Shown here in pieces: positions 37,814 through 45,547 of a stretch of DNA of 64,000 nt (position 1 is the stretch's first letter; each line of letters opens with the position of its first letter). Where the stretch lies: positions 9,582-73,581 of the forward strand of contig CAYUVK010000009.1 in NCBI GenBank assembly GCA_964448105.1. Reading direction: 5' to 3'. This stretch comes from CAVQBP01 sp964448105 (GTDB lineage: Bacteria > Bacteroidota > Ignavibacteria > Ignavibacteriales > Ignavibacteriaceae). The translations under genes and the position numbers were made by a program. Below the pieces are notes generated by a model that saw nothing but the letters and a program-made list of their open reading frames with translations, had not been told where the DNA came from and did not search any database.

Positions 37814-39106
37814 ATGAAAAACAGAACCTCCTTCCCAAAAGTATTCTGGATTGCCAATACTATAGAAATCCTTGAAAGATTTGCATATTACGGGATTTAT
37901 ATGGGCTTTGGTATTTATATGGAATATCTTGGCTATACCAAAGCAGAGCTTGGAATTGTTCAAAGTCTTTTTTTGTTATTTTCTTATGTGGTTCCTGTTT
38001 TTTCAGGTACATTTGCAGACAAATTCGGATTTAAAAAAGTTTTAATTGTTGCATACTTAGCTTACCTTCCTTCGATTCTACTTTTAATTATTACAAAATC
38101 TTTCTCAGGAATTGCTTTGACGATGTTGAGCATTGGTTTAGCTGCAGGAATTTTCAAACCATTAATTTCCGGTACTGTTAGGGTAGTTTCCGACAAAACT
38201 AATAAAACTCTCGGCTTTGGAATTTTTTATGCTATGGTGAACGTTGGGGCATCTTTCGGACCCATTGTAGCAGGTAATTTGAGAGCAATATCATGGAATT
38301 ACGCTTTTTTGGCTGCAGCAATTGGAATAATATTGATGCTGCTGATAACAATTTTCTTTTATAAAGAACCTCCCCGTGAAATTGAAGGAATAAGCCTTAA
38401 ACAAAAGTTTAAAGATATGAGAGTTGCTCTTTCCGACTACAAATTTTTAATATTTCTAATTTTGCTGGGAATATTTTTCTGGCTCCCCTTCTGGTCATTC
38501 TTTAATCTCCTAGCAATTTATATTGATCGAAATCTTAATACGGTGAGTTTGTACCAATCCTTAAAAGGAGTTTTCGGTGCCGGATTTGCATCCATCTTTT
38601 CCGAAGATACCGGGAACGGGACAAGACGTGTGCTCGGAGAAACTATAGCTAATACAGGTTATGTTATAATTATTTTTCAAATTATAATTTCAAGGACATT
38701 TGAAAAGTTTAAAGCTTTACCTTCATTTTTATTTGGTTTATTTGTTACCGGGATTAGTTTCCTGGTTATAGCTTATGCAAAAATCGGCGCTTCCGAATGG
38801 ATCTTCTTTGGAATATTTTTATTTGCAATTGGTGAAATGATCTCTTCTCCTAGAATCCAGGAGTATATTACATGGATTGCACCAAAAGAAAAGGCCGGGC
38901 TTTATATGGGATCAAACTTTTTAGCAACCGGTTTAGGCGGAGCTTTAAGCGGGGTTATTTATACTTCACTTTACGGGTATTTCCGTGATAGTTTAAATCA
39001 GCCCGAATATGTTTGGTTTACTTTAGCTGTAAACATATTCCTGGGAATACTGGTAATCTTCATTTTTACAAAAACATTAGGTGAATTTAAAGAACTAGAA
39101 GAATAA
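37814..39106 (+). CDS. POT/MFS family permease
   Basis: This 430-residue polytopic protein has about 12 hydrophobic segments. The first helix carries IEILERFAYYGIYMGF, matching the ExxERFxYYG motif of proton-coupled oligopeptide (POT) transporters, and TFADKFGFKK is the MFS loop. The C-terminal half has PRIQEYITWIAPKEKAGLYMGSNF and is similar to the permease at 4374-5990. It probably imports peptides or another small substrate using the proton gradient. It lies 194 bases before the glycoside hydrolase gene. Confidence 0.88.
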   Translation: MKNRTSFPKVFWIANTIEILERFAYYGIYMGFGIYMEYLGYTKAELGIVQSLFLLFSYVVPVFSGTFADKFGFKKVLIVAYLAYLPSILLLIITKSFSGIALTMLSIGLAAGIFKPLISGTVRVVSDKTNKTLGFGIFYAMVNVGASFGPIVAGNLRAISWNYAFLAAAIGIILMLLITIFFYKEPPREIEGISLKQKFKDMRVALSDYKFLIFLILLGIFFWLPFWSFFNLLAIYIDRNLNTVSLYQSLKGVFGAGFASIFSEDTGNGTRRVLGETIANTGYVIIIFQIIISRTFEKFKALPSFLFGLFVTGISFLVIAYAKIGASEWIFFGIFLFAIGEMISSPRIQEYITWIAPKEKAGLYMGSNFLATGLGGALSGVIYTSLYGYFRDSLNQPEYVWFTLAVNIFLGILVIFIFTKTLGEFKELEE

Positions 39107-39300
39107 TAAAGCATGGATGCATGAAGTGCATCGGTTGCATGTTTGTGTGCCTGAACCGGTCTTCGCAAAAGCTTCCGGCTTCATTAACATTATCCAGAAC
39201 AGGTCGCCTGGCAGCCTTGAATTAAGCTCGCATAAAAGGAATTAGAATGAAGAACAAAATGAATCGTTTAAAACTTTAAATAATATTTAAGGGATATTTT

Positions 39301-41091
39301 ATGAAAATTTTTATATCAACTTTTATATTAATGTTACAAATAGTATTTGCGCAAACTGCTCCGCTTATAATTAATACGGATAACAGGGATTGTACATCTT
39401 TAAACGGGAAATGGCGGACGATCATAGATCCTTATGAAATTGGGTATTATGATTACAGGTACATGCCAAGTAATAACGGATTTTTTCTAAATAAAAAACC
39501 TCAATCAAAAACTGATTTAATAGAATATGATTTCGATAAATCAGCCATGCTGGATGTTCCTGGTGATTGGAATACACAAAATGATAAACTGTTTTTATAT
39601 GAAGGAACAATCTGGTACAAGAAAGATTTCGATTACAAAAGGAAATCCGGGAAAAGATTATTTATCTATTTTGGAGCTGCAAATTATAAAGCTGATGTAT
39701 ATTTAAACGGGAAAAAATTAGGCGAGCATTTCGGGGGTTTCACTCCTTTTAATTTTGAAATCACTGACCTTGTAAAAGAAAAAGATAATTTCGTGATTGC
39801 AAAAGTTGACGACAAACGTATGAGGGAAGGTGTTCCAACTTTAAATACCGATTGGTGGAATTACGGCGGCTTAACACGTGATGTAAAATTGATTGAAGTT
39901 CCTTCAACATTTATAAGAGATTATTTTATACAGCTTAAAAAAGGTTCTGCTAGTCAGGTCTCGGGTTGGGTACAGCTCGATGGAGATAATAGAGAACAAA
40001 ATGTAACTATAAAAATACCTGAAGCTAATATTCAAACAAAAGTAAAAACCAACAGCGATGGTTTTGCAAAATTAGATTTTGATGCAAACTTAACTCTCTG
40101 GTCGCCTGATAATCCAAAGCTTTATAATGTAATTTTAGAATCGGAAACAGATACGGTAAAAGACCAAATTGGATTTAGGACAATTGAAACTAAGGGAATA
40201 GATATTTTACTAAACGGAAAACCGATTTTTCTTAGAGGAATATCAATTCATGAAGAAGCCCCAATCCGTTCAGGGAGAGCATTCAGTAAAGAAGATGCAG
40301 AAATTTTACTTGGCTGGGCTAAAGAACTTAATTGTAATTTTGTCCGGTTAGCTCATTACCCTCATAATGAACATATGACAAGGATGGCAGACAAAATGGG
40401 AATTTTAGTCTGGTCGGAAATTCCTGTTTACTGGACAATTTTATGGGATAATGACTCCACTCTTGTAAATGCAAAAAGTCAGCTTAGAGAAGAAATAACC
40501 CGGGATAAAAATAAGGCATCAATAATTTTATGGTCAATGTCGAATGAAACTCCAATAAGTGAACCCAGGTTAAAATTTTTAACTTCATTACAAGAGTTAG
40601 CAAGACAGCTTGATCCAACCCGTTTAATTACAGCTGCACTAGAAAGACATTATACTAATGATACTACATTAATGATTGACGATCCCTTTGGAAAATATCT
40701 CGATGTAATAGGAGATAACGAGTACATTGGATGGTATGACGGCTTACCTTCAAAAGCTGATAATTTAGTCTGGAAATGTGCTTATAATAAACCTGTAATT
40801 ATAAGTGAATTTGGAGCCGGAGCTTTATACGGAAAGCACGGTGATGATTTAACTAAATGGACTGAAGAATACCAGGCAAATGTTTACCGGCATCAAGTTA
40901 ATATGCTAAAAAAAGTATTATTCATAAAAGGGATGACTCCATGGATATTAATGGATTTCCGCTCGCCGAGAAGGGTGCTTCCGGACATCCAGGATTTCTG
41001 GAACAGGAAAGGTTTAATTTCAAATAGAGGAGAAAAGAAGGAAGCGTTTTATATCTTACAAAATTTTTATAAAGGGTTGGAAAACAAATAA
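39301..41091 (+). CDS. Glycoside hydrolase family 2 enzyme (beta-glucuronidase-like)
   Basis: This 596-residue protein has a signal peptide (MKIFISTFILMLQIVFAQ), so it acts outside the cytoplasm. It has the three-part GH2 layout: a jelly-roll (GTIWYKKDFDYKR, NYKADVYLNGKKLGEHFGGF), an Ig-like domain, and a TIM barrel. The catalytic acid is E416 in WSMSNETP and the nucleophile is E503 in VIISEFGAG. NYG/YPHNEHMTRMADKMGI residues fit GH2 barrels. Beta-glucuronidase or -galactosidase-like activity is likely; the sugar is not decided. The upstream permease may supply uptake. AAGGGAT precedes the ATG. Confidence 0.93.
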   Translation: MKIFISTFILMLQIVFAQTAPLIINTDNRDCTSLNGKWRTIIDPYEIGYYDYRYMPSNNGFFLNKKPQSKTDLIEYDFDKSAMLDVPGDWNTQNDKLFLYEGTIWYKKDFDYKRKSGKRLFIYFGAANYKADVYLNGKKLGEHFGGFTPFNFEITDLVKEKDNFVIAKVDDKRMREGVPTLNTDWWNYGGLTRDVKLIEVPSTFIRDYFIQLKKGSASQVSGWVQLDGDNREQNVTIKIPEANIQTKVKTNSDGFAKLDFDANLTLWSPDNPKLYNVILESETDTVKDQIGFRTIETKGIDILLNGKPIFLRGISIHEEAPIRSGRAFSKEDAEILLGWAKELNCNFVRLAHYPHNEHMTRMADKMGILVWSEIPVYWTILWDNDSTLVNAKSQLREEITRDKNKASIILWSMSNETPISEPRLKFLTSLQELARQLDPTRLITAALERHYTNDTTLMIDDPFGKYLDVIGDNEYIGWYDGLPSKADNLVWKCAYNKPVIISEFGAGALYGKHGDDLTKWTEEYQANVYRHQVNMLKKVLFIKGMTPWILMDFRSPRRVLPDIQDFWNRKGLISNRGEKKEAFYILQNFYKGLENK

Positions 41092-41143
41092 GTTATTATT
41101 TGTGTAGGATTTGTTTGATTAGATAATCGAAATCCAATCAACC

Positions 41144-41171
41144 GTAGAGACGAGGCATGCCTCGTCTCTAC
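41144..41171. repeat. Perfect 28-base palindrome GTAGAGACGAGGCA/TGCCTCGTCTCTAC
   Basis: The 14-base arms GTAGAGACGAGGCA and TGCCTCGTCTCTAC are exact complements with no loop. The palindrome lies between the convergent GH2 and aldo/keto reductase genes. It is the cleanest member of the GTAG...CTAC family and could also act as a bidirectional terminator. Confidence 0.85.
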
Positions 41172-41183
41172 ATCGTTTTCTAT

Positions 41184-42179
41184 TTATCTAATAAGTTCAA
41201 GTTTATTTAATTCTTTTGTAATACACTCTATATCTTCAGGACTTAATTTTATATCCGCAGCTTTTGCATTTTCTACGGCTTGTTTTGGATTCCTTGCACC
41301 AACCAGAGCTATTGTGATTCCGGGCTGTTCAATGGTCCAGCGAATAACTAACTGCGCGAGGGTAACTTTTTTCTCATTTGCTAAAGGTTTAATCTTATCA
41401 AGGAAAGCATTTGTAAGTTTTATATTTTCATCTTTAAAATAGAATGAATTGTTCCTAAGATCCCCTTCAGGAAATTTATGGCCCGGTTTCATTTTGCCGG
41501 TAAGTATTCCTAACTGCAAAGGGCTGTAAGCTAAAATTGATTTTTTATTTTTAATTACATAAGGAACCAATTCATCTTCAATTCCCTTTCTCAACATGCT
41601 GTAAGGGACTTGATCAGATAATAGTGGTATATATTTTTCAGCTTCTTTCATTTGTGATGCATCATAATTACATACCCCGGCATACCGTACCTTTCCATCT
41701 TTTATGAGCTGACTGACCGCTTCCATTGTTTCCCGGACAGGTGTTGTCGGATCGTACCAATGTATCTGGTAAAGATCAATATAATCTGTACCTAGTCTCC
41801 TTAAACTATCTTCACATTCCTTCATAATACCTTCCTTGGAGGCATATTTGTGCAGGTTAATAGGATTACCCTGATTATCCTTACTTTTAAAATAGAATTG
41901 TCCTTTAGACGTATCCCAGCGTAAGCCGTATTTAGTTAAAATCTGCACTTTATCCCTGGGCAATATTTTAATTGCTTCGCCTACTACCTCTTCACTAGTA
42001 CCTTGACCGTAAACAGGAGCAGTATCAATTGAAGTTACACCGGAGTCATAAGCAGCTCTAATTGCATTAACTGCTTCATTGCGTTCCTGCCCTCCCCACA
42101 TCCATCCGCCTGTAGCCCAGGCACCGAATGTAACTGCCGAAATCTTCAAATCCGACTTTCCTAATTTTCTATATTCCAT
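41184..42179 (-). CDS. Aldo/keto reductase
   Basis: This 331-residue protein has the AKR barrel with tetrad D52 (SIDTAPVYG), Y57, K83 (ILTKYG) and H140 (YQIHWYDP). The NADPH site has YSPLQLGILTGK and VGARNPKQAVENAKA. It reduces an aldehyde or ketone with NADPH. Members of this subgroup are broad-substrate. It is transcribed alone and convergent with the GH2 gene. The length is normal for the group. Confidence 0.92.
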   Translation of the reverse strand: MEYRKLGKSDLKISAVTFGAWATGGWMWGGQERNEAVNAIRAAYDSGVTSIDTAPVYGQGTSEEVVGEAIKILPRDKVQILTKYGLRWDTSKGQFYFKSKDNQGNPINLHKYASKEGIMKECEDSLRRLGTDYIDLYQIHWYDPTTPVRETMEAVSQLIKDGKVRYAGVCNYDASQMKEAEKYIPLLSDQVPYSMLRKGIEDELVPYVIKNKKSILAYSPLQLGILTGKMKPGHKFPEGDLRNNSFYFKDENIKLTNAFLDKIKPLANEKKVTLAQLVIRWTIEQPGITIALVGARNPKQAVENAKAADIKLSPEDIECITKELNKLELIR

Positions 42180-42200
42180 CTTTTTTCCTTCATTTTTATA

Positions 42201-42275
42201 TTAGGATTATTCATATAGAAATCTTAATCTTACTTTTTCCGAAGGAAATCCCTTCGCGATAATCCTAATCTTAAT
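42201..42275. repeat. TTAGGATTAT/ATAATCCTAA inverted repeat
   Basis: TTAGGATTAT at 42201-42210 pairs exactly with ATAATCCTAA at 42259-42268. A smaller hairpin (CGAAGG/CCTTCG, 42240-42256) sits between them. Tandem AATCTTAATCTT words surround the arms. The same words recur at 47521-47555, so this is a second dispersed repeat class. Confidence 0.6.
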
Positions 42276-42383
42276 CTTCAATTAATAAATTCAGAATGAT
42301 TAATCTCATTGTGTTTGATTACAAAATTATTAGTTCGTGAGTGCGATGGCAAGTACTTATTGCCAAATTCTAACGGGCTTGTT

Positions 42384-42424
42384 AAGAAAAACAAAACCCC
42401 GATTTTTAATGACCGGGGTTTATT
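42384..42424 (-). terminator. Rho-independent terminator of the HEAT-repeat gene
   Basis: On the minus strand the hairpin AAACCCCG/CGGGGTTT (42394-42401 and 42414-42421) is followed by GTTTTTCTT. The stem is GC-rich in the middle, with a T-run. The site lies about 45 bases after the HEAT-repeat stop. Confidence 0.85.
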
Positions 42425-42466
42425 ATAGGAGGAGTCGTTTGAGTCTTTCTTCCATCAATTTTTTGC

Positions 42467-42907
42467 TCACTTATTTGAAACATTTAAATTGTTTGAAAAG
42501 GATTTAGTATTCTGAAATCCTGCAAGTATTGCATTTCCCATTTTCTTAACCACAGGATCAACATCATTCTTGGCTAATTTTTCAACAGCATTCACAGCTT
42601 CTGGATTTCCAATCTTATAAAGAGCAAGTGCTATTAAAACTCTTGTGTTTGGATTTGATTCTTTAGCTAATTGTTTAACCAAAGGTTCAATAAGCCCTTC
42701 AATTTCATAAAATCCTGCAAAATAAATGCAGTTGGTTTTTAAACCTAAATTATCAGATGCAATCCCTACTGCTAAATTTTGAACCATCTGCTCAGGTATT
42801 TCGGTTTTATCAGCTTTTAAATTCATTGCAAAGGCACTGCTTGATAAAATCATTGCAGCTATAACTACTGCTGCAACCTTTACTATTTTGTTTCTTCCTG
42901 TTTTCAT
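42467..42907 (-). CDS. Exported HEAT-repeat protein
   Basis: This 146-residue protein has an N-terminal hydrophobic signal (KVAAVVIAAMILSSSAFA). HEAT-like helices follow (EIEGLIEPLVKQLAKESNPNTRVLIALALYKIGNPEAVNAVEKLAKNDVDPVVKKMG). Such short exported repeats usually bind partner proteins. A strong hairpin with a T-run ends the transcript. GGAG appears before the ATG (AAAAGGAGATACAAA). It is separated from upstream genes by a decayed T9SS tail and a palindrome. Confidence 0.78.
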   Translation of the reverse strand: MKTGRNKIVKVAAVVIAAMILSSSAFAMNLKADKTEIPEQMVQNLAVGIASDNLGLKTNCIYFAGFYEIEGLIEPLVKQLAKESNPNTRVLIALALYKIGNPEAVNAVEKLAKNDVDPVVKKMGNAILAGFQNTKSFSNNLNVSNK

Positions 42908-43050
42908 TTTGTATCTCCTTTTAATTATGTAAGAGTTATTGTTGTTAAATATCTGATGTAAAATTAAAAGGTTGAATTGTAACAGGTGTCATTTACAAGT
43001 AAACGGTTGTAAAAACTTGTCACGTATTAAATAATTAACGTGTTTTAATT

Positions 43051-43078
43051 GTAGGGGACGCAAATTTGCGTCCCCTAC
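43051..43078. repeat. Perfect 28-base palindrome GTAGGGGACGCAAA/TTTGCGTCCCCTAC
   Basis: Arms GTAGGGGACGCAAA and TTTGCGTCCCCTAC are exact complements with no loop. The element lies 31 bases past the stop of the T9SS-tail remnant at 43109. A related, degraded copy lies after the M1 peptidase pseudogene at 52060. In both places the palindrome sits just past the same tail. Confidence 0.85.
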
Positions 43079-43108
43079 ATACCGTAGTGAAGGGAAGGCA
43101 GCAACAAA

Positions 43109-43210
43109 TTATTTCAAGATGATAAACTTCTTTGTACTTACAAAATTACCTGCAGTTATCCTATAGAAATAAACACCGGAAGCAAGACTCAAATTAAAGT
43201 TAACCGGAAT
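43109..43210 (-). pseudogene. Orphan T9SS C-terminal tail fragment
   Basis: Without any start codon or upstream gene, a minus-strand frame reads LSLASGVYFYRITAGNFV and then STKKFIILK before a TAA at 43109-43111. It is the last part of a T9SS tail. Upstream in frame there is a stop, and the piece abuts the 43224 gene. It matches the tail end of the M1 pseudogene at 52117 almost exactly, including DNA beyond the stop (ACAAATTATTT). It is a remnant of a deleted or duplicated cargo gene. Confidence 0.85.
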
Positions 43211-43223
43211 GCTTTTTTATTTT

Positions 43224-43937
43224 TTAGGATTTTATTTGAGCTACTTTTTTGTTCTTTCTCTGTTTTATAACTACCCACAATATTATTGCTATAACACATA
43301 TGGACCCGGCAATAAATAGAGAAAGGCTCAAATTATTTTCTACAGGTGTAGCCGTAAGCGTTATATTATCAAAATAACCATCATTATCTAATCCATTTCG
43401 CCGGTGCGCAATTAATTGAACTCTTATAAAACGGGTATAAACCGGGGCAATTAAACTTTCTGTTACCTTCTGCCACTCACTTACTGATGAAATAGTATCA
43501 CTGCTAAAAGTGTAAAGTTGTTTACTTTTTGATTTATCCAAACACATAATGGTAATTATTGTCTGGTCAGGAGGATACTGTAAATAAGATCTTAAATAAC
43601 CGATGAATATAAACTGTTGTTTATGTGCATTAATGCCGCCGGCATACTTTTCAAGATTGATATCCTGCTGAAGTATGCCCAAAGAATCCTGCCCTTCAAA
43701 AAAAAGATATTTGCCGTTTTGCGCCAAGGCATAAGCGTGAGTAATGCTGTCGCCTTTAACAGATCTCCAATTACCTTTTACATTTGTCCATCCTCCAGGA
43801 ATGCTGTCGTGTCTTGGTCTTTCTGCACTTCCGTTAATGATTAAATTGTGTATCGGCTCATTTTGTTTATTACATGATGTTATAAACAAAAGAATTACTC
43901 CTGAAGAGATTATAATATTCAAAATAAATTTTTTCAT
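43224..43937 (-). CDS. Lipoprotein with jelly-roll-like domain and C-terminal membrane helix
   Basis: This 237-residue protein has a lipobox-type signal (VILLFITSCNKQ). The middle looks like a carbohydrate-binding jelly-roll (NLIINGSAERPRHDSIPGGWTNVKG, GYFDNITLTATP). A C-terminal hydrophobic helix (SLFIAGSICVIAIILWVVI) is followed by a basic tail (KQRKNKK). Having a lipid anchor and a C-terminal helix together is unusual. It is the last gene of a minus-strand run headed by the hybrid regulator. Function unknown. Confidence 0.7.
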   Translation of the reverse strand: MKKFILNIIISSGVILLFITSCNKQNEPIHNLIINGSAERPRHDSIPGGWTNVKGNWRSVKGDSITHAYALAQNGKYLFFEGQDSLGILQQDINLEKYAGGINAHKQQFIFIGYLRSYLQYPPDQTIITIMCLDKSKSKQLYTFSSDTISSVSEWQKVTESLIAPVYTRFIRVQLIAHRRNGLDNDGYFDNITLTATPVENNLSLSLFIAGSICVIAIILWVVIKQRKNKKVAQIKS

Positions 43938-43982
43938 TTAATTAATGTCGTTGTCTAAGTAAATGTCAAATATTGTTTACAT

Positions 43983-44759
43983 TCAGTTTTTATCTTCAGT
44001 ATAACCCACGGGTATCTGAAACATGCCGGCAGGAATTGATCTATGCTCCACTTTAGTAAGTTCAGTTACAGTGGAAGCACTTTTACCCTTCACTTCAATC
44101 TTAACCATGAAACCTTCGCAGCCCATTTGTTTCAATTTTTTCGCCACCTCCGGATCGCTCATGAAAATTCCGGTTTTTGATTCAAACTGATTCATCAATT
44201 TTTTTACAGATGCCGGTACCGGTACATCATCACTTCTCCATATGTCGAAAGTATCTACATGTGAAGAAATTTTCGCTATGCTTATGTTAGAAATAATTCT
44301 TGCATGTACACATTTAAAGCCCAAAATTTTTTCTTCACCGATTTTTGAAACTGTGGACTGTATTTTTTCTCCAGTATTCTGATCACCTCTATCTATGTGA
44401 TTTATCGTGTAGGTTTTTTCATCGTCTTCAATAGAAATGCTTTCATCAGGTTTATCTGAATGACCTATGACTACTATTGTAGATGTATGCTTATTACCGG
44501 AAAATGAATTAGTCATATTAATTTCTTTACGCATATCACCTTTTGAAGACATAAATATTTTAGTAACTCCCTGCATGCTAAAATTTTTTCCGGTTGAAGT
44601 TGTGGTTAATTCATAATACATATCATCACCGGAACTAATAGATGCTGAAGTCTTTGAAAAGCTCTCTTTGTCTCCCCTTGGCTTTCCATCTCCTTTAAAC
44701 GAATAGAATAGAATTGTTCCCCCAAAAACAAGAAAAACAAATGTTTTTAAGTGTTGCAT
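43983..44759 (-). CDS. DUF4412 family exported protein
   Basis: This 258-residue protein has a hydrophobic N-terminus (TFVFLVFGGTILFYSFKG). A DUF4412-like beta-rich domain follows: YYELTTTSTGKN, KIFMSSKGDMRKEI, KTYTINH, then EEKILGFKCVHARI and IPVGYTE. These proteins are periplasmic or outer-membrane facing and of unknown role. The gene lies 45 bases upstream of the 43937 start and 51 bases after the 44811 stop, all on one strand, so it is probably co-transcribed. Confidence 0.8.
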   Translation of the reverse strand: MQHLKTFVFLVFGGTILFYSFKGDGKPRGDKESFSKTSASISSGDDMYYELTTTSTGKNFSMQGVTKIFMSSKGDMRKEINMTNSFSGNKHTSTIVVIGHSDKPDESISIEDDEKTYTINHIDRGDQNTGEKIQSTVSKIGEEKILGFKCVHARIISNISIAKISSHVDTFDIWRSDDVPVPASVKKLMNQFESKTGIFMSDPEVAKKLKQMGCEGFMVKIEVKGKSASTVTELTKVEHRSIPAGMFQIPVGYTEDKN

Positions 44760-44810
44760 ATAATTTATTATTTTTTATTTATTAAAAAATATTTACCTGT
44801 TTGCTCTAAT

Positions 44811-45395
44811 TTATTCCGCGTTATATAATTTCTTCCAATCAGCCGATGTGGAAAATGGGATATCAAATTTTCCCTCCGTTACAGCAATGGTTTCCTTTGC
44901 TTTACTATCACCGCTTCCTTCTGATAAAGTATATTTGCCTGAGAAAGTTCCTGATACCCTTGCAGCATTTATTGAAGTTATAGTAACAGTTAAGGGATTA
45001 TCCAGGTAGTTTATATAGCCTTTGGTTATATATCCTATATAGCTAAAAGTGGATGTAGCACTTAAAGTTGTTGAACCTTTCTTTCCCGGTACCTCAAACA
45101 TCAATTTTTCTCCAGGCTCCTTCAAATCAGAAAGCCTAAAAAATATTTGTCCTTTGTCATCTCCTTTAAGATGGAAGGCTGCATTGATATTCTCATCAGT
45201 TCCGCTTCCAGAAAACTCTTTCCCATCAAGCATACAGGAGAAGCTGGCATCGCCATTAGAAGAAGCACCGGATGTTCCTCCATTATCAGATACAGTGTCT
45301 TTACCCCGGTTTTCAGCACTACTTTTATTATTGCATGAAAAAAATAAAAATGATACTGAAAAACCAAGGACGATAAGTGTTCTTAATTGTTGCAT
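44811..45395 (-). CDS. Lipoprotein of unknown function
   Basis: The start at 45395 is chosen because AAGGAAAA precedes it and the lipoprotein signal begins there (LIVLGFSVSFLFFSCNNKSS). An upstream open frame to 45524 is without such a site. The 194-residue product has a glycine/serine-rich linker and a beta-sandwich (SFSCMLDGKEFSGSGTDE, INAARVSGTFSGKYTL) that resembles small lipoproteins of Bacteroidota. Its first residues (MQQLRTLIVLGF) are like those of the next gene (MQHLKTFVFLVF). It lies downstream of the LamG-like T9SS gene. Confidence 0.75.
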   Translation of the reverse strand: MQQLRTLIVLGFSVSFLFFSCNNKSSAENRGKDTVSDNGGTSGASSNGDASFSCMLDGKEFSGSGTDENINAAFHLKGDDKGQIFFRLSDLKEPGEKLMFEVPGKKGSTTLSATSTFSYIGYITKGYINYLDNPLTVTITSINAARVSGTFSGKYTLSEGSGDSKAKETIAVTEGKFDIPFSTSADWKKLYNAE

Positions 45396-45547
45396 AAATT
45401 TTTTCCTTATGATATTTTTTTTGTCAATATTTTGAATAAAAACTTTAACATTTGGAGTTCTATTTTTTCGATCTTCGAAATTCGTAAAATGTCGAAAGCC
45501 GAACAAAAGAATACTTAATTTCAAATCCTCTGCGAAGCTATAAATTT

